64,000 nucleotides of DNA, taken from NCBI GenBank assembly GCA_963920665.1, contig OY987263.1, positions 46,101,218-46,165,217 of the forward strand, in the 5' to 3' direction. This stretch comes from Straminergon stramineum (lineage: Eukaryota > Streptophyta > Bryopsida > Hypnales > Calliergonaceae). Below, piece after piece: positions 1-12,700 of the stretch (its first letter is position 1; every line of letters begins with the position of its first letter). The notes beneath the pieces were generated by a model. That model ran no database searches, had not been told where the DNA came from, and saw only the letters and a list, made by a program, of their open reading frames with translations. The translations under genes and the position numbers were made by a program.

Positions 1-1136
1 ATTGAATTGGTATCCTCCCATAACAAACAATTTAACCTTCTCTCATTTTGGTATGTTTGAATTGATGCCTATACTCACTTATGTATTTGAATACTATCTA
101 ATATACTCTTTAGTTGATTTGCTTCTTAATTTTAGGAACATCGTGGTAATTAATTTCCATTTTGCATTGAATTATTACATGGGAAAGATCATGCATGCAT
201 AACTCTTCTTGTAGTATTGAGAAAGATGCACTATCACTTGTTCGTTGTCGGATGGGATGCATGGAATCCTTGATGCATGCTTTTGAATTGATTTGCATCA
301 AATAAAGGCTAACTTTTGTGGCAAACATTAACCATTTACTCCATTATTTAAAGGCTTCTAGTTTTGAAACAAAATCCAATTCTACAAGTAGTTTTTTAGC
401 TTCATGCTTAAAAAAATTGCATCTAAACACTACAATATGCACAATGTTCTTTAGCATGTAGTGGGGGGGATGCACACACACCCATTGCCAAATTCTTGTG
501 TTGATAAAGTGCCAAGCATAATGAAAATAAGTATAATATATTGGATAATGACTGTTGAATTGTTGGAGCTAGCTATGTTCATCTCTCATTCATTGGCTAT
601 CTATTACCAAAATTGTGCTTTTTCTCACTTGCATGTAGCCTTCTCATTACAATTTTGATTCTATTTGATTCCAAGGTGCTAGGAGTTGATTTAGGACCCC
701 ATGTTATTGCACTAATTAACCATTCACTACAACAACAAGAAGTAGCCATTGCAATACATTATCAATTCTTTTGCAATGACTTTGAAGTGCTTATGTATTT
801 TGCCTTAAAACTCAAGGTCTATTGCAAACCATTGCAAAAGAATTTGCAAAATTCTTAGTCCCATGCTAGAACTAATTCATATCTATGCCTATAAATTGTT
901 GCAAAAACTATTGCAATCTCAAGTGGTTATAAATACATTCCATATTGTTGTATTAAACCATTGCCAAATTGTTGATAGATTCTTGAAGTTCCTTGCACAA
1001 CTATTGCAAATCCTATTGCAATCTTATCCTTTTGTATGAGAAATTTGATCATTAGTCATGTTGAGAGTCTAGTCAAGAGTGAAGTATTGTATAAAGATCA
1101 AATGAATTGATTATCCAAGTAAATTAAAATTGATAG
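1..1136. other. AT-rich sequence, no gene seen
   Basis: The sequence is AT-rich, with many scattered attgcaa-like words around 600-1050. Open frames here are short and have no recognisable protein signature. Upstream exons of the gene that begins to be visible at 1137 could lie here or off the left edge, but I could not identify them. Confidence 0.5.
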
Positions 1137-2953
1137 GTGAATTCCAAAGAAAGGGCAACCAAGGCCTGTGAAGACACCGAAGAAGATGAAGGAGGCTCAG
1201 TAGCCTCTCCGAGAGTGAAGCGCTTGAAGATGGAACAAGACCATGAGCTCCAACTAGTTGCCAATGAACATCTAGTTCCCACTTGCAATTCCAATCCTTC
1301 GGACCAACTAGGTGCTAGAAGCTCCGGGGTGGAAGAGATTGAAGGTGTGCTAGAAGATCACTTGCAATCCCATCACCATCATGTTGACTTTGCGACATTA
1401 GCAACTGATCCGCAACTACCCAATGTGGATCACATCACCACCGACATTCTCTTCAACGACCACCACTTCCATGAACCAGGTCTTTCTACTTAAGTAGTTA
1501 GTTCTACAAGGATATATAATTAATGGCCGATAGCTAGAGCACACCAATGAATTCTCATGTTGTTTAAATTATTTTCTTAAAAATGATTTCATGAAATTGC
1601 AATGCATTTAAGTTCCTTCATTGAGCTTGTAGTTATGTTAGTTTAATTCAATGTATATATGAACTAAAATTGTGAAATTGAAGTCCTCAAATTATAGTTG
1701 GACATTGTAATACTTGGATTAGTGTAGATTTACATTTGAAGGGCTTTACAAGTGTAAACATAGTGAATTTTTGCCATTTTATCGAAGTTGGTTGTAGCTC
1801 TAGTCTCCCTAATTGGCAAGAACATTATAGACATTTATAATGATTGCCACATCTAGTATTGGGGAAGATTGTGTCACTATTTCATTGGTTCATCAAAACC
1901 CTTAGGAATTCAAGCCATTACTGTTTCTCATTCTAAGTCGTTAGGTCAACTAAAATATAGAGATTTTTGAGAGAGCAAAACAACTTGGAATATAATATTT
2001 GGTAAAGCCTTCAAGCTCCTAGATTGTAATCATTTTATTGTATTGTAGGTAGTTATTAATATGTACAAGTTTCTCAAATGAAGTTAGTCAAACGTGTGTT
2101 GTTACGTGATATTTGTATACTACTTCATGTGCGGGATGGGAATTTGAAGCTTAATTAGAACTTGAAAATTATAGTAAGTACTTAGACAACTATTCTATAA
2201 TAAAAATTGTAAGATCGATTTTCAAAAGTAGAATAAAAAGATTCTCATAAATGTTCAAATTTTTTGAATTGCCACAAAATCATATATGCCATCCCTTAGT
2301 TAAAACAAAACCAAAAGAAAAACAACATTGAGATGTTGTTTCAACCTACTTAGAGGTTGAAACTAGTATTAGAGGCCTAAGATTTTGAAACAAAGAGCTA
2401 AATTCAGGACATTGAGTATGATCCACTTGCGCAATAAAACAAATCAATCTAACTAAATTTGTAATGTGTTGGTTTTGCATTGATTTTTAGACTTTTTGAA
2501 ACATCCCACTTTTGACATTTCTTTTTGGATGTATATTGTATTTTCATTGACATGCTTCAAAAAGGGTTAATACTAATCACCAACAAACTTAAAAAGGTAT
2601 TACTCAAATTTGAACTCATATTTGTCTATAACATTTGATGTGCTTGCCAAAACTTCATGAGCTTCATGGAAAAAATGCAAGATGGTACCAATTCCACTTT
2701 GTGAATTGCCTCAAATAGCTTTATGTGGTAAATGTAACATTTGGCATTGATCTTTGCAGGAACCATTGAATCTCCAAATGGCCAATTGATCTCCGAAGAT
2801 GTGGAGGCTTGGGATGTTAGAAATTCTTTTGGTGAAAGTAGCCAACTCCCATATCATTCCTCCAATGACAATGCCTTGAATTTCCCCTCTAGTTTGACTG
2901 GGGATAAATTAATCAACTTGGTAGGATATAGATATCCACCGAAACCTTTGTAA
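1137..2953 (+). CDS. 3' part of an unrecognised two-or-more-exon gene
   Basis: Two open segments join in frame. The first (1137-1479) follows an acceptor-like tag and ends at CCAG|GTCTTT. The second (2760-2953) follows tctttgcag and ends at TAA. The split codon restores Gly, giving HEPG|TIESPNGQ. The first segment has no ATG in a useful position and looks like an internal exon, so the gene probably starts further upstream. The encoded stretch is hydrophilic and acidic, with a basic patch (PRVKRLKMEQ) and a His run (SHHHHVD), as seen in nuclear regulatory proteins. I recognise no domain and assign no function. The 1.28-kb intron is longer than most in this window. The splice model is inferred from sequence only. 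Confidence 0.5.
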
Positions 2954-5275
2954 TGTCATAGCTTAGGCACCCAAAATGCACATGGTAATATGTAGTTTAT
3001 GTGAATTTATCATTGCATTTAAAAGTGACATTTAAGAAGTCCTTGAGGTCATGTGAATCATGAAGGTGATCTAGAAGCTATATATTTTTTACTTATTGAA
3101 CCCCAAATCATCACATTTGTACACAACTTCATTCGACATGAATAAAGTGTAAATTTTGAACTAAATATGGTATCTTAGAATGGAGGGTTACTATTATATG
3201 AGCCTAGAAGCATGAGCCTAAGAGCTTAGAAGACTATACACTTATGTTATAGGTATTTAGGTAATAAAAACCTTCCATGATTATAATGTAGCTATGTAAT
3301 AAATACCTATATTATAGGTGTTTATATTATAAGTGCCTTCCATGGTTGTAGTATATCCACTTCTACATATGCTCAAGGCTTACATACTTGCATTTTCATG
3401 CTCAAACACTAGAACCGTTGTCTTAGAATGTAGAGGTATGGAAATTCATGATGAGGGCATGCTCATTCATCATGCTATTGGTGTTGAATCTAAAATGTTT
3501 GTGTAATTGTGATTCTACATACCCTCTTTTCTCCTAGTTCATGAATAATGACCATCACTATAATTGAACAACATACAAACTTTGGTTGTTCAATTTAGTG
3601 CACATTGAATTAATATTCAAAGGTAAATCTTTGAAAGAAGTCTTGGCTACCTTTGGGATGTTTCTAGCTAAATATAAGTTCCAGAGTGGATTAGTTTTTG
3701 GTGTAAGTCTCATTTTTTTTACTATTATTTATTAGAGTTAGGTATCTATCCATATTGCCTACTTAACTTTTTAAGACCTCCAAGGTCTAAATATGGGCAA
3801 TTTTTTTAGTTATAAAATACTATTTTTATCAACAAATCTTGTACATATTTGTAATTGCAATGAATATGTAAGAGTCTCTTACCAAACTACATGGTTAGAT
3901 TTCAAATTAAAATATGAGGTTGCTAAAAAAATTGGTAGAAGATTCTTGAGGCTCTAAAACTCTACATGGTCAAGGTTCCTTAGTCCTCATAGGGTTGTAG
4001 AAGAATGAACAAGAAAGTTTAGTAGGGGGCAAATGCAGAGGTTCATTGGAAAGTATAAGACTCAAAGGGGAATCCACTTTGAATCATGCATTTTGTATGC
4101 TTTTGAGTTGAACATCAATGCATTCATCAAGGCAAAGGTTGATCTCTACAAACATGCTAACCACACATTGGTTTGACACATTGGTTGGTAAGATGCAAAG
4201 GTTCTAAAGTGCTTTTAAGAAGCCAAGAGAGAATGAATCACAAATTAACTCTAAGAGAGGACACCTAGAAAATCTTCATCTCTTGAAATATTTAGAGAAT
4301 CATAATCTAGTGCATGTTAAATTGATAGATCCTACCAATGTAGTTGTCTACGACTAGCATATATGAATTCCAAATATATATGTAATGTATGGTACAATTC
4401 TTGTGGACTCTATTTGCATCACTTTCTATTTTCAAGTATTGAGGATTGCGATTTGGGGAATTTATAGAGAATTTTAGAATAAAAGATCTATTGGTAAAGT
4501 TGTTGTATTTAAATTCAAAGATCAAATTTTATCTATTTCATGAGATTTGTTAGCAATTTCAAAACATGAGGTTACAAAGTATCATAATTTCTACTTTTCA
4601 ATAAGATAGGAGGTCCGTAAAGTTCTCATGCATATCGTCCACCTTGTGAAATGTTCACTACTTGTAAATTTTGCTTAATTTCTCATTGCTGAAACAATGT
4701 ACAAACAATGTACATTTCACGAGGTGGACGCTTCTAGTGACCATTGCATGTCAACTTCAAAAATTCATAACTAATTCCACAAAGCTTCAAAAAATATGAA
4801 ACGCATTGGGTTAGATGCCAAATCCATTTGACTTACCAGGAAAATTTACTGAAAAATATTTCTAGAAGTCTAACCTCCCCAAATTAATTTCCAGCTCTTC
4901 AGTGGGCTTTGTATGGACTTCCTACCTTACCACCATGTTTTACGACAGCCATCCAATTTGCAACAACCAGAGAGTAATGTTACAGGCATGGTCACTGCAA
5001 CATTCAAATGCTTTGAAGAAGACTTGTAGCAAAGATCCAATAGAGACGGTTTGTGGGTGATCACAGCGTAATCTTCAAATTCAGGGTAAAGATTTAGCTT
5101 TATGTAGACATGCGGGAACTGATATTGAATCAAGCAATCTCTTGTACATAGTTTACAACACTGCAGATCGGTCAAGTGCTTCGTTTCTCGAAGCTCGCAT
5201 CGAGGTATCAATTTTCTTCCTAAACTGAGTGATTTGTGTGGCAAATGTCAAATCTGCCACCCTAAATTAGAAATG
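2954..5275. other. AT-rich intergenic sequence
   Basis: No gene-like coding is seen. It holds one short perfect-looking hairpin (stems 4636-4654 and 4712-4730, listed separately). The right end is the 3' flank of the minus-strand gene at 5276-5683. Confidence 0.5.
4636..4730. repeat. Short inverted repeat, 19-bp arms
   Basis: cgtccaccttgtgaaatgt at 4636-4654 pairs with acatttcacgaggtggacg at 4712-4730, with one G-T wobble or mismatch across 19 bp and a 57-base loop. It could be a small MITE remnant or a small-RNA hairpin. It lies in non-coding AT-rich DNA. Confidence 0.6.
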
Positions 5276-5683
5276 TCAGTGCTGCAAAAATTTGCTCAGC
5301 CACGCCTTCCAGCTGCTCATCGCATTTACCAGCTTCGGATATGCACCAGCGCTGTCCTCCTCCTCGAGAATGGAACTGCAAGGCGCACTGCGGAACTGTT
5401 CGCGCAGCAACGTTTGCACTTCCAGTTTGCCGTCGGATTTTTCCTTGATGGTGATGCGCTCATAGTCGCAGCAATCATCCGAGTTCAGATACAGCTGGTT
5501 GCCAGTGTCGCTCTTGTCCTGCACCAGAAATTCTTGATACGTCCAGTTCACGTCGATTTGCAAGCGGTACTCGGCGCCCATTTTTACACTGGTCAGCTTG
5601 GCAAAGCAGAGCCGGTTGCCCACTTTCATGGTCAGCCCTTGCTTTGTGGCGTTCACGATCACTGTCGTCACCTTGGTATCCAT
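5276..5683 (-). CDS. Small conserved plant protein, copy 1 (unknown function)
   Basis: Single-exon gene of 135 residues starting MDTKVTTVIVNATKQG. The sequence alternates short beta-type strands with charged turns, has a Cys pair in LNSDDCCDYERIT and ends in a basic-aromatic tail (SSWKAWLSKF). There is no signal peptide or membrane segment, so a soluble protein is likely. A second copy on the plus strand at 30529-30942 matches about 90% of residues, so the reading frame is under protein-level constraint. I associate this type with a small DUF family of mosses and other non-flowering plants, but cannot name it surely. The start is fixed because the ATG context is shared by both copies. It is transcribed divergently from the ARM-repeat gene, with about 1.06 kb between the two start codons. 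Confidence 0.8.
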   Translation of the reverse strand: MDTKVTTVIVNATKQGLTMKVGNRLCFAKLTSVKMGAEYRLQIDVNWTYQEFLVQDKSDTGNQLYLNSDDCCDYERITIKEKSDGKLEVQTLLREQFRSAPCSSILEEEDSAGAYPKLVNAMSSWKAWLSKFLQH

Positions 5684-6741
5684 GATAACTAGTCTTCAAA
5701 GGTAGCAGTGACGAAGTCGAATGCAAACTACAGTAAGCGTGAACAGAAACGCAATACTAAATTGATCAACCAAAGAGCACGCTAGCTTGGTTGGACAGTG
5801 AAATACGAACAATTCTACGAATCTCTCTGAGAATAGCGCTTACAATACGTCGATGAGAGTTACGAATTTGCAATTGTGAAGTCCTTAATATGTGTGGCGA
5901 TGAATTGCGCGTAGAAGCCTTCGTCGGGCAGACGTTGATCGGAAACGCTTTCCAGCCAGACACTGCCGCGTGAAAATTTGTGGCGGCTGTACCGACTTGC
6001 AGACATGAACTCGAAACCCTAAAGTACGGCCCCATTTTTTCATCCAATTTTCATCCAAGCGCGTCCACCGCGTCCACCGCTATCCCACGCCTGCGGCAAC
6101 TTTGCGGCAGCCTTGGAGTCGCAGGAGGCGTTTCTTCAAGGGTGGAGTCGATTAGGGCTGCCAATCACGAATTCAGAGCTTTCATCTGTCCTTGTTCATG
6201 AATTGTCTACTCCCGTAAATATTTATGAAAACGAGCTTTGTAGCTGAGATCAAACTTCCCTCAGAAATTTATTTGAGCATCAGTCCTCCCCTCAATCCCT
6301 GTCTTGGGCAACTATCACAATTTCCTCCTTCGCTCATTTCTGCCGATCGCTTCGTATGTTTCGATAGCCACAGTGATCATCTTTCTCGCACTCATCATCA
6401 TTTTTCTTCTCATTCTGCGTAATCAAATTCATTGACAAATTGATTCTGCGTTCCTGATTTCTTTGCTACGACCTTCCCAGTCCGAATCTCCACAGAGCTC
6501 GCAATCCGCTTAAGTATACTATCCGGATAGGTGGTGTAGCATTTTAGTGTTGCAAGAATGGTTGCAAAAATCCCTGCCAGAGCACTGTTGTGAAGATTGA
6601 TTTCGGCAGCTGCAGCAACACATGTGTGCTGAGGAGAATGTTGGTTGTGAAGATTATTTAGAATTTTTCCAGTTGTGATTGTAGACCCGGGATTACTTGA
6701 TGCATTTTGGCTCAAAATCTATTGAGGAAGGATTTTGAAGA

Positions 6742-9700
6742 ATGTTTCCAGCGTTAAAATTCGATGAGGAGGAGGAGGGCCAACTCATTTGGGAAGCAAG
6801 CCGACCTGTTGCTTCGCTACCTCCTTTGGGACGCGTGCTCAGTGCAATTTTCAATGCAGAGTGGCGAAGCTTGGAGAAAGCCTTGTCTTCTGATGGTACT
6901 CGATCGCAACAAGGTGCTCTGCTTGTTACTCAGAGCTTTTTATAATCTTGGCGTTGGATTAGGGTTTGGGGTTTTAGAATTGGAAGTCAAACCTATGATT
7001 GTCTAGTTTGTTGTTGGATTTCAATTTCAGTGTTGTGGATTTAGCAGGGTCAATTGGGCGAGCATTGACGGCATTGCTAGAGCATGTTGAGTCTAGGCTT
7101 ACGACGAGTGCATCCTTGGGCCAGATCCTCATGCCTATGCTTGAACATGTAAGCGAACATACTGTCTCTACAGGGCGAGCATATTTGGTTGATAGACTAA
7201 ACTGTACAGATACAATTGCTCTTAGGGTTTTCAGCGTTTCACTAATTCATTTGATAGGGGAAAGTGCTTGATAATTTCTTCATCTATGCAGGCAGTGAAA
7301 TCAAAAGATCATAGCAACCGAAGAAAAATTGTTGGCGTGTTTCGCTGGCTATTTGCAGGAACCAAACATGGTCAGCTTCTGGCATCAAGCCTGACCTCCA
7401 TAGCTGAAAGTTCAAAAGCGGATCACCGAGTTCAACTGGGCTGGTGTGTTGTTGTTCGGGAATTAGTCGAGAAGGAAGCAGTATTGTATCGTTCTTTGCC
7501 AAGTGGTGAGCTCCTGGAACCCTGCGTGAAGCATCAATTGGGGAATAGATATTGTTGTCCTAAGTTCGTTCAGTTTGTAGGATTGATTCATTCTAAGTAA
7601 TACCTTCCTACAGGACGGAGGATAGGGTGCTAATTTTATGAACTCACGGGTTGATCTTAATTGTGTAAGTAATTCTTCAGTGCAGACAGATGAGGAACTT
7701 TCAGAGCTGAAACCGCCTCTCATATACCTCACGAAGTGTGTGCATGCCTTGATACAAATCATCTGCAAGGAAAGGTGATTCGCTCTTCTCATTTTTTCCT
7801 ATTTGATGAGCTTTATACCATAAAATACTGGTAGCTCCTACTGCTTAATGTTTCGAACGTACAGTTAAAAAGTAACTTTACTCGGCGCTGACCTATTTCA
7901 TTTTGAGTTGACAGCTTCAAGCAGGGAATGTATAAGTCACCAACACGCCTCACAATGGCAGCTGCAGATTGTGTCACAGTAATTACAAAGGCCCTGGTGT
8001 CTGACGCCCCTCCTACATCCACTAAGACAATGACAGAGAAACAAGAGAAGAACGAAGAAAGAGTGCTTATTACTCCCTCGAGCGAAAATGAAAGTGATAT
8101 CTTTTCTAATAACAATGAGGCAAAAACCAGCACATCAGGTTTGCTGTATACACTTTACTCTTGCTTATGTGAATATTTTTCAACAAAGTTTATAGACGGT
8201 GTGTTTAATCTATATGTTTCCTGATGCACATGTTTACTTTATATAGGTCGGGAATCAGAGAATGACTTGAAGGAACAAGGTCCCCGTGCTCTATGGGACA
8301 ACCTGGATGACATTATTCTGCTTGTTATCGAATTGCAGGAGGTAAGTCATACCGACATCATCACTCTGCCCATAGAAACGTCTGCATTTTATATCCTTCA
8401 TATGGCTTTAGTTGTAACTGTCCTTCGTCTGTATATGATAGTCGTCGTTATCTTAGATTGAGGTGAGGACATACTTAGAATAGGTCACCCGACCCATTGT
8501 GTGGGGTATTTTTTATTTGAATTTATAACCTTGGTACAGTGGAATGAGCAAGGCCGGCCACTACATGCGCGAGGGCTTCAGCAGGTGCTAAAGCGACTTA
8601 GATTTCTAGCTACCTATAGGGATTCTTTGGAAACCCCTGCTGGAGGTAAATCCACATCTCAACCCTACTTGAACGTAGATTTGTGGAACTTCCAGTCAAC
8701 ACAATTGTCGTTACTTTGGTTGGTTATTAATTGACAACAGAAACCACTGGTTGATGGACTGATGAGTTCATGATGGTATGATGCTTTCTGGACATATGAA
8801 AGCATGACTTTTGTGGAATTACTGACTTCGGGTTTTGGTGATGTCGACAGATGCAGCGAATATTCAGGTTGGGGTTTCTGTTTTGGCAGCCTGTTGGCGT
8901 CAATATAGTAGTTTGATACTTTTGGAGGACCGTACCTTGGTCTCTAATCCAGATCCTGTCGTTGAACATTGGTGTGGAGCTCTCCAGGTAACTATTCAAA
9001 TCAAAGGTGATGTATTTGTCATTAGAAGAAATTTATTTAGTTTGGTGAAAGCCTGGCTTGAAATTTACGGCTTTGGATTTTTTGTTTCTTTGAGCAGTAT
9101 TGGACACAAACTGCCGAGGAGTTGGATGCAAGCGAGACTCGGAGAGCTGATGAGATGCGCGGCTATGCTTTGACCTGCCTTGCACTAGTACTGGGACGTC
9201 TTGACCCTCGGCGTCTAGAGGAAGTTTTGAAGGATACTGAAGCAGAGCTTCTGCAAACTTTAATGAATCAAGTATATAATTTTGTATCCTCTACACAATA
9301 GATTGAGCATCTATAGTAATTGCTATTTCGCTCATTTGAGTTGGTTATGCAAGTAATTCATCTGGTATAGTTGTAGGAATTGGTCGAAGTGGTTGCTCTG
9401 AAACAGTTTCCTTGCTATTACAGATAGTCTGGACTTCTTGTCTCAATTGATTCGGGTTGCATTTCAATAGGTGCGAGGGGCTGATATTGAAGTGGTTGAA
9501 ATGGCTATGGCAATTCTGCGATCCTTGCTTTTTCGCAGTTCTGCTGTGACCTCGAAGATGGAAGAGATTGTTCCTGTTTTGATGGATATGCTAGATACGA
9601 GAGATTCAGCAGCCAGAGCAGTGGTGCTTCTGGTAGCTGAGTTCTTTGCTTTGTATCCTTTTACTTATGATATTCTTACTAAACTTCTTGCAGGTCTTGA

Positions 9701-12700
9701 GATTATTTGCTGGCTAGTTGTTTCCTTGGTAAACCAGGGATAGTTTATGTTATGTGCTAGTGACTCTTTCCATCCTGAAGTGATTGATTGATTGATTGTT
9801 TAGCATCTTATCCTACTCTTGATTTAGTTGGTGCTTGCAATCTTCCCTTAACTGATCTTTAGAAATCCTGCTTCGCCTGAGCTCGAGAAAGTACTGACGC
9901 GACTTGATTCAGAAGATCCGTTGCAACGCCGCAATGGACTTGATGTGTTGACTGAGCTCGTGGCTGTCACCACTAAGTCGACGGCTACTGTGGACACCCT
10001 GTTGAGGTTCCTGTCTTTCCTTGGCTTTAGTTTTGGTTGTTTTGATAGGACTGTAGGTAGGTTTTGAGCTTTCCAACGGTCGATCTGTAAATCTGTTGAA
10101 ATTATTCCTGTAGTTAGATTTCTTATTTCAAGGTGTCATATTCCTGTCTGCTTTGTCATTGTGTTTTATCGTATTGACTCTTGTGCTCTTAAAGATGCGA
10201 TATCTATTCTAAGTACTATTGTAACAGTATCAAATTGTTACGCATCTTTAATTGTTGCTGGTCTGAAATGTGCGTTTCATGACATAATCGTTTTGTTACA
10301 TATGAGGCAGTCGCACAATTGCTGTTCATCTGTTTGACCGTCTAGGCGATGAAGAGCTTACCAATCGTGTGGAAGCGTCTGCACTCTTTGCAAAGCTTGG
10401 TACAATGTTTCATCCGATACTTGCTGATTTGTGTATATATACTCCAATATTCAAATCGAGATTGACTCACAAATAATATTCAACTGAATTGTGGTGCTAT
10501 GTTTTGATTCTGCAATGCAAAGATTGACAAATCGAAACAGAGTGGTCTGGTGTAGTATGTATTAGTCGAGCCATAAGGAGCATGATCTTCGTCTGTGAAT
10601 ACGAGCTTTCAATTCAGAGGACTTGCGTTCATCTGATGATTTTATTACTGTGCAGACCCTTCATTCACGCTGCCACAGTTGGTTCGATTAGTGTATTCAC
10701 CAGATGCTCGGAAGCGTTCAGCAGCAAGTTCAGCTGTGGAAGCTGTTCTATGTGGGCATACTGACCAGTGCCGCACTATATCTGTGCTTCTTGATTGTCT
10801 CAGGTGCAAGACATTTTCCATTGCAGTGATGGTTGCGTGCTATAGTTGTGCAACTTAGTGTGGCATGATATTTCGATTTATACCTGAGATCATGTATGTT
10901 TCTTTTGCTATATCTCCAATTCTCGAATGCTTTTTTTGTTTTATCTTCATTATTGAAGAAATCTTTTTACCGGTTGATGAATTTGGATCTCTTTTGAATC
11001 AAGTTTGCTTAATTTGTTGCATGGCTTTTTATCAACTATCTTTCTGATTTGCAGGGATCTAATGGCAGAGACTGCCTCTGCTGACAAAGCTGCAGGCTCT
11101 AAGAAAGGTATATGCATGTCGAGGTTTCTTTTGAACCTGCCACTTTCTTCTGACTCTTTTCTATATCCTGGTTAACGTACTGAGCAAAAACTGGAGCCTT
11201 CTGAAATAAGAGATGCCCTTGATGCCGCGTCTTTTAACCGCAAGTGTTGTTCTTCATCTAATCGTTTATAGTTGGATCTGTCTTGTTTATCTGTTTCTCC
11301 TTTGTAAACTGCTCATTGTATTTTATCCTTTGAGAGCAGTAGGTGCTTCTTTGGATCTTGACCGAGTTTTGAGTTCAATACCTGCCTGGGCATCGAAGGT
11401 AGGCATTTTTGAAACATCTTCCTGCTGAACCTGATGGCTAGTTCATTTATTATGTTTATGGATCACCTGATGTCACACAATCTTTATATATGTTCACAGA
11501 GGTGTATACTTTCTGTATCATGCGAAGTGGTTAAGGTCTTTGCTCATTAATCAAATCTTTATACTACTGTTTTGCTAGATTTTGCTGCAGACAAGATTTG
11601 TGTGAAGCTCTTGTTTATTGAGCTATTTTATTCTGTTTGTGAATTAGGTTCAAAACTGGCAGCCTTTGACTGACGCGCTTCTGGATAAGATGTACACTGA
11701 GGCATCAAATCCTGTGATTCCCAGATTCTTGAGTTACATTAGCGACCAGTTAGCTGACATGCCAAATTTGGTCTTTCCACGGATTTATCAACGATTGAAT
11801 GATCAACCGAAGTAAGACAGCTTACAGTGCTTCTTACCTGCTTCATTTTGTTTAGCTCCTGGGATGTTGTAACTGTGGACTTCTGACTATTGCTTGCTGC
11901 TTCTGTGGTGGTCAGAATGAGTGAGGAGATTCTCACCAATGTCTCTGATAGTGAAGATGCTCTTGCGGAGTTGCTCTTCCAGCGCCTCAGTCCTATGCTT
12001 GTTCTCAGAATCCTTCCTTTGAAAGCCTTCAACCATTCTAGTTCGAAGGAATTGTATGGTGATCTTTTGGATGGTATAGCTTCAGGTTAGAAAACGCTCA
12101 TTTAATTCATAGTCAATTCTTATTCTCTGTGCTTGTTGAAGTTGTCTACAATTTGTCTGGAAGATTATTTCTCATGCAGTGCTTTTGCCGGTGAAGGTCA
12201 TGACCAAGAGAGAGCGTCAATTACTGGTCTCTTGCTTGAAAGGTACATCTATTTGCGAGTAGGTCACTCATGTCTTCTATTTGTGTCGTTGTGGTTGGGC
12301 TGAACTGTTCGGAAGACATTTGATATGCCACGCTTATATTATTACAGTTGCTGACAGTCGATTATTACACTGAATCTTGTTGCACTATCAGGATGTTCAA
12401 CAGCTACGAGCTTGACGATGTTCGCAAGATTGCTGCAGAGCTTGCAGGCCGCCTTCTTCCTGATGTGAGACCCTGTCTCTTCTATGCGGGATTTATGTTT
12501 AACTTTTTGATGTAAGCCAAAGAATGCATACTTCTATATTAATTGCAAAATTTCTTCATGATTTTCTAATTTTGTAGCTTAATGACAATCTCTCAGAACC
12601 ATAGACGGAGGAAGTGCCTATGTCTCCCAAGATCCACTAACTTGAATATATTGGGCAGGCTATGCTGCCATCAGTGTCTGCAGCATTAGAGAAAGCTGCC

